DNA of 49,322 bases from Phycisphaerae bacterium (lineage in GTDB: Bacteria > Planctomycetota > Phycisphaerae > SM23-33), in assembly GCA_016929245.1 (NCBI GenBank), contig JAFGJE010000166.1, forward strand, positions 1 through 49,322. Reading direction: 5' to 3'. The position numbers were made by a program, and so were the translations under genes. Shown in pieces: positions 8,901 to 16,348 of this stretch (positions are counted from its first letter, which is position 1; the number at the start of each line of letters is the position of its first letter). The notes below the pieces were generated by a model. That model did not search any database and was not told the origin of the DNA. It saw nothing but the letters and a program-made list of their open reading frames with translations.

Positions 8901-10600
8901 AGGAGCGCCTGGGCCTGGTCCATCTGATCGTTCAACATCATGTCCTGGACGCGTCGAAAGAGCATGGAACGCGTCACGCGATTGACGCCCTGCTTGTCGG
9001 AATACAGATTCTCGGTTTTTCCGCGATACGCGTCGATCGCCTGCTGCATTCGCTCGATGATTTCATTGTCGGGATCGATTTTCTTCGCCCGCGTGACGAT
9101 CGCCTGGGCCTGGTCGTATTCGCCCAGATCCAGCCGCAACTGCGCCAGCTCCAGCAGGAACCGGAACCGCAGCGCCGGCGCGAGAGTTCGATCCTCCAGA
9201 ATCCGCTCCGCGAGTTTTTCGCTTCGTCCGGGGATTCCCAGTTGCCGATAGACATTCAGCAGCATGATCGCCGTTTGCGGCGTGAGATTCTGTCCCACCA
9301 CCTGTTCCAGCGCCGTTCGGGCTTCGGGCCAGCGTTGTTCAAAATAAGCGATTCGTCCCCGGATATGATTTTTTTGCACCGCGCTTCCGCCGAGGGTGTC
9401 GAGGATTTGATAACATTGCTTGACTTCCGCGAGAAGTTTTTTCTTTTCTTCCTCGTCTTTCCCCGCGGTGTAGGCTTCCAGCAGGGAATCCGCCAACAGG
9501 AAATTCAGGATCGCGCGAATCTGTCCCCGGCGACGGGCGGCGCCCTTATCGTCGTCCTTGGCCTGGGCGTCTTGCTTGTCCAGCGCCGCCAATCCTTCCC
9601 GCACCACGTCGATCGCCGCCCGGGAATCGCGTTTGAACCGATTCAGGGTGACGAACTGGGCGTACACCTGGGGATCGGTCGGATCGATCTTCTGTGCTTT
9701 TCGCAGCGACGCTTCCGCCTGGTCGAACTGTTTCCGGATGATTTCATCGCCGGCCTGATCCAGGTATCCCAGAGGACTGGACGGTTCGCATTGAATCGCT
9801 TCCCGCACCATCTTCCGCGCCTCCTCCAGGCGCCTCTGTCCTTTCAGGAAGCGGCTGTAACTGACGCGAAGCAACGCCTTGTTGGGGTTGGCCTGGATCG
9901 CCTCGCGAAATACCTGCTCCGCTTCGGAGGTCCGATCGATCATCGTGAGATATCTCGCCAGCAGATCCCAGTACTCCACCTTGGTTTTTTCCAGTTCGAC
10001 GGCTTTGCGTAAATCCTCGACGGCATGGGTCTGATACTGGGGATTGGTCGTCACGATCGCCAACTGCCTGTACGCTTCACCTCGACGAGCGTAGGTTTCG
10101 GCGTCCTGGGGATCGACGGAAAGAATTCCGTCGAGCACCTGGATGTAATCCAGCCAGTTTTTGGAGCTTTTCGGATGGTGGTACGCCCTGCCGGCTTCTA
10201 ATTCGGACAGTTTTTTTCTCGCCTTGAGATGGCGATTGTCTTTCCGGATGGCTTGCTCGAGCGCACCCCTGTATCCCCGGCGGTGCCCCTCCTGTTCCGG
10301 TTGACTCAGATTGTGTTCTCGTTGCAGGATTTCCTCATGCAGTTCCGCCTTCCGAAACAGCAGGTTCGCCACGGCGGTCTCGTCTTTCGTGTTGCTGATG
10401 GCTTTGCCCAGACGCTTGAACACCTCGATCCAGTCGGGTTTGTCCTTCTTGACTTCCGTTTCGACAAACTCGATATCCACGGAGGGATCCTGGGGCAAGC
10501 GCTGGATCACGAACGCCACAATAAACCCAGCCAGAATCACACCCAGAACGCCGATCACCAGCAATACGCGCGGATTGATTTTTTTTCGCTTCTTCGCCAT
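5993..10600 (-). CDS. giant membrane-anchored TPR protein of the exosortase cluster
   Basis: A 1,535-residue protein with a basic N-terminus (MAKKRKK), one membrane segment near residues 13-31, and then essentially uninterrupted tetratricopeptide-like helical pairs to the C-terminus. Typical units are ALNNLAYTCIDQLNRPDEG and AETYARRGEAYRQLA. TPR arrays are protein-protein scaffolds. In PEP-CTERM/EPS loci a large TPR protein often accompanies the exosortase and is thought to organise the export machinery; here it would be anchored at the inner membrane with the array probably outside the cytoplasm. The start follows AGGTGG. It lies 42 bases after the EpsI gene and 16 before the Wzc-like gene, so all are probably co-transcribed. 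Family is clear; role is inferred from neighbours. Confidence 0.85.
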   Translation of the reverse strand: MAKKRKKINPRVLLVIGVLGVILAGFIVAFVIQRLPQDPSVDIEFVETEVKKDKPDWIEVFKRLGKAISNTKDETAVANLLFRKAELHEEILQREHNLSQPEQEGHRRGYRGALEQAIRKDNRHLKARKKLSELEAGRAYHHPKSSKNWLDYIQVLDGILSVDPQDAETYARRGEAYRQLAIVTTNPQYQTHAVEDLRKAVELEKTKVEYWDLLARYLTMIDRTSEAEQVFREAIQANPNKALLRVSYSRFLKGQRRLEEARKMVREAIQCEPSSPLGYLDQAGDEIIRKQFDQAEASLRKAQKIDPTDPQVYAQFVTLNRFKRDSRAAIDVVREGLAALDKQDAQAKDDDKGAARRRGQIRAILNFLLADSLLEAYTAGKDEEEKKKLLAEVKQCYQILDTLGGSAVQKNHIRGRIAYFEQRWPEARTALEQVVGQNLTPQTAIMLLNVYRQLGIPGRSEKLAERILEDRTLAPALRFRFLLELAQLRLDLGEYDQAQAIVTRAKKIDPDNEIIERMQQAIDAYRGKTENLYSDKQGVNRVTRSMLFRRVQDMMLNDQMDQAQALLEDMLRHDPHDMQVLLRLLALLVENQKQDEALEQVKKSRELEPDNEDLKRFEALLNESSEDKRYEIEMGFVDKTPTDDELNKALQKWNIAYRYRKGEDAEKFLKQAEEIDPNNNLVVRLRFQEALGKKDWTAAEEYIERIQEGESGVERDQQRARLAMARGQEELVAGKKDQAEAQFNKALGYLETVVKNAPHLPIPRLLMAECYKKLDRSADALKQYRECYENNPRNLAAIKGLAELAQQEGRTSERDRWVEEAYKLPAGKMDPDIQEMYFQILSSDPQNFREVIHRRELVLKRDPKNLRNAAELAELYEKTGQINRAEEMIEYVFQGTTNKILVAPTLANLYRRMNKPTKADEMFSGLLQNAETDEEKVLARVAYADFLAPGDEDAALRMYEKAVAEEGDKGVLASRALSNFRAAQAQKLHAQGRRSESQNRWEESLDLLQKIVERRAAALETEGLSPEEQKTREQQLHAARLDLFARYGAAEQYEKAITGYRQMIQENPEDTQARLGLGLAYLQEDQLEKAKEQFDEVIKINPDLPEAYLFRSRVYQSRMDLLQAAADVSTCANLTKNVGQKMDLARIYEAMGDTEQAGRVYDAILADNPEYFPAYRSLLNLLFRQKRWSALDTLARKAMDVFPDNPTFAEILASAAEEQGDKDNQRHWLEQSATIAPNHPGVVRQYWMHLLRNRDYVRLQRETRKYGQNPNQSFGAQAVEVAAQAKRNPDDGKSFQAMLSLLHSAKNPSDVRFVVQLMNEAYGVANVAAKAPEIVKTRPNDWNLFAAVGDACYQDKKYPQAEQYFQEALKQCEFPAETIRLHLRLAQLYGDEGKYKKTEEQYRAILKDDPNNIIALNNLAYTCIDQLNRPDEGLKLIQRAMKVTPGDPNLVDTYAWALAKLERFEEAREMIEKVAGISGAGSADRQYHLGYVLEKTGSTGEARKYYRQALEMARAEKRTVLQATIEAAMANLEQK

Positions 10601-10642
10601 GTTCCACCTGTCGTTTTCGTCATTGGCTCCGGAAGGAGCCGC

Positions 10643-11479
10643 TTATTCTTCCTGTTTGTACAATGCTTCAATGTCTTCCGCGGAGGGAAGTTGCGTCAGA
10701 ACCGCCGGTAAGGCGTACCGGAGAAATTCCCCGGCCTTTTCATCGGCGATCTTCACGCTTTCGACGTTCCCCAGCGGGAAAAACTGAATCTTGGAATAAA
10801 ACACGTATCGCCACGTGGGAATCGCCAGGTTCAGACGAACCGTTTCCCGACGTGTTTCGGGGATTCCGTTCACGTCAAACAGGTAATACTGCACTAATTC
10901 CTGCGAATGTCCCTGATAGGTTCTCTCGTAACTCAATGCCGTGAAGGAAGGATGATCCCAGGGTTCCTTCCGCCCGGGGAGTTTCACCTTGAGTTCTTTC
11001 CGACCCGTGGGCGTGGCGCCGCCGGCCTGCACGCAGATGTCCGGGACGTGCGGAACGGTCACTTCCCCGCCGGTGTAGAACACCACGTCCAGATGCCAGA
11101 GTCGATACGGGGACGTCTCCGCTTCCCGCGTGTCCTCATAAATCCGATTGATATACCAGTTGCTTTTTCGCTCGGGGTATCGCCGGTCATCCAGCGTGGA
11201 ACCGATTTTCAGCGTCGAAAGCATGTCGTCGGCGTATTTCTCTTCCTTGTACATGCGATACGGCCCGAATCGTTCGGGCATGGACTGGTTCTGGAATGTT
11301 TTTTCATTCACCTTCACGCCCGCCGGCCAGGCGACGGGTTCCTTGCGGAACCACCAATTGAATTGGCCCATCGCCAGACCCCATCCGAACGACACGATCA
11401 GCAGGAATCCCACCACGACGCCGAAATGAATCCAGCCGGTTTTTGAATCCCGCGGGGAAACGGAGGCGGATGAAGTCAT
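10643..11479 (-). CDS. epsI: exosortase-associated EpsI-family protein (DUF3485)
   Basis: A 278-residue protein with one membrane segment (about 16-38) followed by an extracytoplasmic domain. The segment VVFYTGGEVTVPHVPDICVQAGG, in its central part, resembles the conserved His/Cys region of EpsI proteins. EpsI is a regular partner of exosortases, either as a separate protein or fused to the exosortase C-terminus. Its biochemical job is unknown, though it is needed for polymer production in some systems. The start codon overlaps the exosortase stop by four bases, so the two are translationally coupled, which strengthens the call. Identification rests on this motif, the length and the context. 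Confidence 0.8.
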   Translation of the reverse strand: MTSSASVSPRDSKTGWIHFGVVVGFLLIVSFGWGLAMGQFNWWFRKEPVAWPAGVKVNEKTFQNQSMPERFGPYRMYKEEKYADDMLSTLKIGSTLDDRRYPERKSNWYINRIYEDTREAETSPYRLWHLDVVFYTGGEVTVPHVPDICVQAGGATPTGRKELKVKLPGRKEPWDHPSFTALSYERTYQGHSQELVQYYLFDVNGIPETRRETVRLNLAIPTWRYVFYSKIQFFPLGNVESVKIADEKAGEFLRYALPAVLTQLPSAEDIEALYKQEE

Positions 11480-12495
11480 GATTTCACCTCCGGCGCTTCC
11501 GCGGCGGCGATGACGGTTTCCGATTCATCTTGTTCCTCATCCTCGTCCTCCTCCTCGGCGTCCATGTACAGGCTGTCCAGCAGTTGCGTCAGCAGGAACA
11601 GAAACAGCAAGGCCGGGATCAGCAACACCATCCCCATGGCGGTGTGCATGAAATCCTGACCCAGCTCGGGCCGGTCATACACGTACATCGTGCTGGTGGC
11701 TGCCACGCGAAGAATATTCACCACCAGCGCGATCGGAATGCCCATCAGCATAATCACCAACCGCTGCCAGAAGGGACGCTCCTGCACGTACGCCATCGCC
11801 ACCCCCAGCGCGACGAACGCCATCAGCGACCGCACCCCGCTGCACGCCTCGGCGACCTGCAACGGATGCACCTGCCCGGTGACGCTGGTGACTTCCATGA
11901 AGGAAGCCGTCACCTGGATTTCCGCCCCGAACATTCGCATCAACGCCGTGGACATCGCCGCGGCGAGATTCTGCAGGCGCAGCGAAATGCTCTGATAAAT
12001 CGCGTCCGGCAAGGGCATCGCCAGGGCGAGGAAAAAGATCGGCACGAACAGAATCCGCGCGATCCGAGGACCGCATAAATACATCACCACGCCGAAGATC
12101 ATCAACGGAATGGTCAGTTGGGCGATCCAGGTGTTATGCAGAAACACCAGCGCCACGGAGCGAATGAAAATCGCCAGCACCATAAACAGCCAACCCCAAT
12201 AGCACGCGCGACGGGGGGTGATCAGAATCTGATGCCGCCAGTTATACACCAGAAACAGGCTGAACAGCGGAATGATGAATCCGTGCGACCAGTTCTCGTC
12301 CGCCAGCCACAGGCGAACCAGACTCTGAATCTCCGTCCAGTACAACAACGTCAGCACACCGGAAAGAACGGCGACCTTTCCCCAACTCGAGGATTCGATC
12401 GGGTACTCCCGGACGGCTTCCACCGGGGCCATCATGTCCGCCAGACGACGCGGTTGTGCGGCGGGGCGTTCGTTATGTTCCATATCCTCACCCAA
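11476..12495 (-). CDS. exosortase, PEP-CTERM sorting transpeptidase
   Basis: An integral membrane protein of 339 residues with about eight hydrophobic helices. Catalytic residues of the exosortase/archaeosortase family are visible: Cys218 (EACSGVRS), Arg263 (VNILRVA) and His284 (DFMHTAMG). The family hallmark ENWSHGFIIPL lies near residues 67-77. The enzyme is expected to cleave PEP-CTERM tails at the membrane and attach the protein to a surface acceptor. Three likely substrates occur in this window. A 40-residue Glu/Asp-rich tail follows the last helix. The start is uncertain: a TTG lies 12 bases after AAGGAG (used here), while an ATG four codons later has GAGG only two bases away. It follows the Wza-like gene by 21 bases and overlaps epsI. 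Confidence 0.92.
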   Translation of the reverse strand: MGEDMEHNERPAAQPRRLADMMAPVEAVREYPIESSSWGKVAVLSGVLTLLYWTEIQSLVRLWLADENWSHGFIIPLFSLFLVYNWRHQILITPRRACYWGWLFMVLAIFIRSVALVFLHNTWIAQLTIPLMIFGVVMYLCGPRIARILFVPIFFLALAMPLPDAIYQSISLRLQNLAAAMSTALMRMFGAEIQVTASFMEVTSVTGQVHPLQVAEACSGVRSLMAFVALGVAMAYVQERPFWQRLVIMLMGIPIALVVNILRVAATSTMYVYDRPELGQDFMHTAMGMVLLIPALLFLFLLTQLLDSLYMDAEEEDEDEEQDESETVIAAAEAPEVKS

Positions 12496-12516
12496 GGCGC
12501 GGGGGTTCTCCTTGCA

Positions 12517-14307
12517 TTACAAACCTTTGAATCGTTTGCTGTTGGGATACACAAACAACGGGTCGGCGAAGTTGCGGTCGTAAATAAACCCGAATCCATA
12601 CGTCATGCGGAACGCGTTGCGCATCACCGCCAGAAACGACGTGGACCAATGCGTACCGATTTCGATGATATCGTTGGGTTTCAGGTAGATTTCCGGTTCC
12701 GTGCCCCGCATGATGCCTTCCACGTCGATCGGAATCATCTGTTCCTGGTTTTTCCCGATCCGGCGGATCAGGACGGAGTTTTCCGGCCAGCTCAGCGGAC
12801 CGAGATTTCCCGCCGACGCCAAAGCCATCTTGATCGTCACCTTCCGCCCGGTAAGACTGTACGCGCCGGGACGAAGCACTTCGCCCATCACGAAAAATTC
12901 ACCGATCTCCAGGGAAGGTATCTGGATGATGTCGTTTTCCCGAAGGACGATGTTCTGGCGATAATCACCCCGTTCGAGATTTTTCAGATTCAGCGCGATA
13001 ATGCGAACCTGATCCTTTTTCTGGACCTTGGCCCATCCGAAGGGGTCTTCCTCCTCGTCGCCGGCCGGTTCGCGACGTTCGGGCGGCAGGACCGGCGCCG
13101 GGCGCGGTTCGGGTTTCAGCGGGGAAATCATCTCCGGCGCCGGGGCGGGAGTCGTTACCGGCTGTGCCAGGGGGCGCGGCGCGGGAACGGGTTCCGGCGC
13201 GGGCGCCGCCGGTTCGGGGGCCGCCGGAGGCGTCTCGGGTAAAGCCGCCGGCTCGGTTTGGACTTCTTCCTGCACCCATTCCCCATCGCGGTACACCCAT
13301 TTATACGTCTTTTGGGGCGCCGGGGCGGACGGGGGCGAGGTTTTCGCCGGTTCTATCGCCGGGGGGTATTCCGACGCCGATTCGCTCATCGGCGTCCAGA
13401 CCCGCCGCGGCGCGGCGCCCGAGGGCGCTTCGGAATAATGGCACACTTCCGTGGAATTGGTTTGAAGGGATTCCAGCGGGGTCGGTCCGGTGACGGATTG
13501 TTTCATCAGTTCGCTGATATCCTTCTGTTGGCCGGCAGGATCCGCCGGCGCCTTGACGGGCTCGGGCGCCGTCGGCGTCGGTGCCGCCGGGGCGTCCGGT
13601 TGAGGGGTCGCTTTTCCCGCCGCCTGTTCGGATTGTCGAAGCGGCGGCGAGGAGCGGATCACGTAGATATATTCAATGTTCGGCTGGGACACCCCCCCGC
13701 TTAACGCCAGGGCTTCCAGAACCCGCATGTCCGGGCGGGACAACGGATACGTGCCCGGCCTCATCACCGCGCCCAATATGGAAAACATCTGCTTGCGGCG
13801 CATCAGGAGCGAAACCGTCACGATGGGGGTTTCCTTGATCACCTCCGGGCTGTAGGCGTCCTCAATCGCCCGGGTCAGTTCCATCGCCGTCATGCCCTCG
13901 GCCTTGATGCGATCCCGCAGCAACGGCAGATCGATCATTCCGCTGTTGGACACTTCGCGCTGGAGCGTGGTTTCCACACCCTCGTAGTAGAGGTCCTGGA
14001 TGCTGATGCCCAACACGTCCGTCGGACCGATGACGTAATCGGTGTCGGCGTAGGTCCAGTCGTCCGGGCCGGGACGGGTCGCGTCGGGATAGAGTTCTTC
14101 CGTCTTATCCAGTTCGCCCATACTTTGGATGATCCAGTTGACCTGCGCCTCGTCCGGCGCGAGGATGGGCTTGTCCGGTGAAAGGAAGCGTCCCGTACCG
14201 GTCTTAAAGAACCGCTCCGCGGAGGAGTCGCCTCCGCAGCCGGCGCATTGGAGCCATGTCATCAGGCCCAGTGTCACTATTCCCATTCCTATCGTTTTGG
14301 TCTTCAC
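12517..14307 (-). CDS. Wza-like polysaccharide export protein with SLBB domains and Pro/Ala-rich insert
   Basis: A 596-residue exporter. A signal sequence (VKTKTIGMGIVTLGL) ends at a weak lipobox, CAGC. A poly-export domain follows (DYVIGPTDVLGISIQDLY), then an SLBB domain around MRPGTYPLSRPDMRVLEALAL. After a Pro/Ala/Glu-rich stretch of roughly 200 residues comes a second SLBB unit (GEVLRPGAYSLTG) and the C-terminal part. Wza-type proteins form the outer-membrane channel for exopolysaccharide. The GTG start follows AGAAGGA. The insert separates SLBB domains that normally sit close together and contains a YKWVYRDGEWVQ segment. It is encoded upstream of the exosortase and with a Wzc-like protein, a matched export pair. 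Confidence 0.85.
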   Translation of the reverse strand: MKTKTIGMGIVTLGLMTWLQCAGCGGDSSAERFFKTGTGRFLSPDKPILAPDEAQVNWIIQSMGELDKTEELYPDATRPGPDDWTYADTDYVIGPTDVLGISIQDLYYEGVETTLQREVSNSGMIDLPLLRDRIKAEGMTAMELTRAIEDAYSPEVIKETPIVTVSLLMRRKQMFSILGAVMRPGTYPLSRPDMRVLEALALSGGVSQPNIEYIYVIRSSPPLRQSEQAAGKATPQPDAPAAPTPTAPEPVKAPADPAGQQKDISELMKQSVTGPTPLESLQTNSTEVCHYSEAPSGAAPRRVWTPMSESASEYPPAIEPAKTSPPSAPAPQKTYKWVYRDGEWVQEEVQTEPAALPETPPAAPEPAAPAPEPVPAPRPLAQPVTTPAPAPEMISPLKPEPRPAPVLPPERREPAGDEEEDPFGWAKVQKKDQVRIIALNLKNLERGDYRQNIVLRENDIIQIPSLEIGEFFVMGEVLRPGAYSLTGRKVTIKMALASAGNLGPLSWPENSVLIRRIGKNQEQMIPIDVEGIMRGTEPEIYLKPNDIIEIGTHWSTSFLAVMRNAFRMTYGFGFIYDRNFADPLFVYPNSKRFKGL

Positions 14308-14494
14308 GGCATCCGTTCCTTCTCGATCGTGTGTTGTACGGTCGTTTCGCGTTGACAACATCACCACACACGCACCCGGGCCGCGCGTGGAGACAGGCTC
14401 CGCGCACGGCACAAGGCGTTAGAGAACAGAATCGGCAAAACCGACGGGACGCCTTTACTCAATATCCGACATTGGGTTACTCATCCTCCTTGCA
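14308..14494 (-). other. gap with a nine-codon ORF behind a strong ribosome site
   Basis: Between the lipoprotein gene and the Wza-like gene, AAGGAGG is followed at once by ATG and eight more codons (MSNPMSDIE) and a stop, at about 14484-14455. A leader peptide is possible, but the spacing is very tight and nothing else supports it. No other gene was seen here. Confidence 0.25.
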
Positions 14495-16150
14495 CTACGA
14501 GCCGATCCGTCCTGGATGGGACTTTTTAGTTGAACCCAGTATATCGCCTTTGGGGTCTTTTTTTTTCCAATTTTCCAGTTTTTCCGCCGTGGTTTCCGCG
14601 GGATTCTCGAGGTCCCGCGAGGTCACCTCGACGGCTGTCGGGGACGTAACATCTTCCGGGAAAACGAATAATATCGATCCGCCCGACAGGCGCACCACGT
14701 CCCGAATCGCCAGGCCCCGGCTGTTGACACTCACCGGACCGTCGAAAGGTCCCATAATCCGGAACACCGGTCGAAGTAAACTCCCCACCGCGGGATGCAC
14801 CGTAAAACGACATAGGCCGTTGCGGGACGCTAAAAAATAACATCCCTGGGATTCGTCGAATCCGTCGCGCCCCAGGTCCCCCGGCGCGAAGCAGTCCGCC
14901 AGCCCCAGGGTCGTGTCGATCCTCGCGGGGCAGGTGTAATTGTCCTGCAGGGGCGGAACGTCCGGGCCGGCCGGCGGGAGAAGGTAGCTCCAGTGGGTCA
15001 CCGGACCGACGAAATCCGTCTCGCGTCGGGTGCGGGAAATCAGCCCGTCCGACCACGTCGCCTGTCGGCGGGGAAGGGAAAAACCCGCCGCCCGGATCGG
15101 GCGACCGCCCGCGTTGGACAGTTCCACGTGATTCACCCAGCGCCCGTCGGCGTAGAACGTCGCCGTCCACCGGACGTGTCGCGCCTCCGGCGACACCCCC
15201 GCACGCGCGGGAAAATACCACGTGTTGGCGATCCGCAAACGAAGGGAATTGTGCTCCGGCACCTCCACGCGCCCCACGCGGTGCGCCCCGAGATACCCGA
15301 TGCTTTCCCCGCCGGCCGGGAGAGGTTCGTCCGGACCGACAAACTGCACCATCGGCTGATGCACGCCCAGCCGCCATAACCCGTCTTCGCACTGCGCGAA
15401 CCGAACGGGTTCCTCCCGTCCGGGCAGTCGAACGGTGTAATCCAATCCGCGCTTCTGAAGGGTGATTCCCGGCGGGGTGGGTTGAATCTCGCGGGTGTTG
15501 TCGATCAATAGAACGTCGTCCACCACCAGCCTGGCGTCGCCGGCGGCGTCGAAGCGAAGCGTGATCGACCGGACGTTCCGCGCGTCGAAATCCGTTTGTC
15601 CGTCCAGGCGCCGGATATCGATCAGAACGTTGTTCCACCCCGGCTGAAGAATCGTCCGGGACGACGTCCAGGAACCCGCGGGACTCGTGAGAATCACCCG
15701 CAGATCGTCCCGAAACCGCTCGCCGCGGACCGCCAGCGACAGCAGCGTGTACGGGCGGAGGTCTTGCGCCGTCGGCGGGGTGAAGATCAGTTCCTGATCC
15801 GCCGGCAGATGCACCGCCAGCGCCCCCCTGCCGGTACGGGGATTCGCCTCATCGAGCTGAATCGTACCGTCCGCCCGGTTGGGGATGATTTGGAATTGTT
15901 CTCCCTGCGCCGCGGCCGGCCGCCCGGGGTACGTCTCAAAATCCGCCAGGGAAACGAACCGTCCCGCCGCCGCTTCGGGATAGACGCGCCTCTGATCGGC
16001 GCGGAGCGATTCCTCGGCCGCGCCGCGGGGCGCACCGCCGTCCTTCGAGGAAACCGGTTCCGTGGGCTCGCACGCCGTCGAACCCAGACACACCAGCAGA
16101 ATCCCGACCCCCACGCCTCGCCTGGTCCGAAACAGCCGGACGTTCTCCAT
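14495..16150 (-). CDS. large secreted lipoprotein of unknown function, first gene of the exosortase cluster
   Basis: A 551-residue protein with a basic N-terminus, a hydrophobic stretch and a weak lipobox (GSTAC) near residue 27, so probably an outer- or inner-membrane lipoprotein. Residues about 60-210 have the feel of a galactose-binding/CIA30-like beta-sandwich (LADFETYPGR, then LQPGWNNVLIDIRRL and ARLVVDDVLLID). The rest is beta-rich with no motif I recognise, and the C-terminus is Lys-rich. I chose the ATG after a TAGGTG site; a GTG one codon earlier is equally possible. It lies 187 bases upstream of the Wza-like gene on the same strand and may share its transcript. No function is claimed; binding of cell-surface glycan is a guess. 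Confidence 0.65.
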   Translation of the reverse strand: MENVRLFRTRRGVGVGILLVCLGSTACEPTEPVSSKDGGAPRGAAEESLRADQRRVYPEAAAGRFVSLADFETYPGRPAAAQGEQFQIIPNRADGTIQLDEANPRTGRGALAVHLPADQELIFTPPTAQDLRPYTLLSLAVRGERFRDDLRVILTSPAGSWTSSRTILQPGWNNVLIDIRRLDGQTDFDARNVRSITLRFDAAGDARLVVDDVLLIDNTREIQPTPPGITLQKRGLDYTVRLPGREEPVRFAQCEDGLWRLGVHQPMVQFVGPDEPLPAGGESIGYLGAHRVGRVEVPEHNSLRLRIANTWYFPARAGVSPEARHVRWTATFYADGRWVNHVELSNAGGRPIRAAGFSLPRRQATWSDGLISRTRRETDFVGPVTHWSYLLPPAGPDVPPLQDNYTCPARIDTTLGLADCFAPGDLGRDGFDESQGCYFLASRNGLCRFTVHPAVGSLLRPVFRIMGPFDGPVSVNSRGLAIRDVVRLSGGSILFVFPEDVTSPTAVEVTSRDLENPAETTAEKLENWKKKDPKGDILGSTKKSHPGRIGS

Positions 16151-16232
16151 CACGACACCTACCGCGCGCTAAAGCCTCCAAATCAATAGTGCGTCCGTGC
16201 CGTGAATCCTCCGTCCGTAGAAATATCTGTCT

Positions 16233-16329
16233 GGGTGCCGTGATTAGCGAAGCCTAGCAACCACGTTTCCAAGAATTTGGAATAACGTGGTTGCTACGTC
16301 CCTTTGGGACTCCGCGAACCACGGCACCC
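16233..16329. repeat. nested 97-base palindrome between secDF and the lipoprotein gene
   Basis: Outer arms GGGTGCCGTG (16233) and CACGGCACCC (16320-16329) enclose inner arms TAGCAACCACGTT (16255) and AACGTGGTTGCTA (16284-16296). Inside these is a short TCCAA/TTGGA stem. No T run follows, so it looks like a REP-type extragenic palindrome rather than a simple terminator. Confidence 0.6.
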
Positions 16330-16348
16330 ATGAATATGCTTTTCCGTT

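Noticed and set aside
5768-10012. A plus-strand open frame of more than 1,400 codons
   Set aside because: It is antisense to the TPR and Wzc-like genes, shows no domain, and is explained by codon bias of the minus-strand genes; no ribosome site supports it.
11530-13242. Plus-strand frames opposite the exosortase and Wza-like genes
   Set aside because: Composition is dominated by His, Gln, Arg and Gly, as expected for antisense of GC-rich genes; the minus-strand genes have clear motifs.
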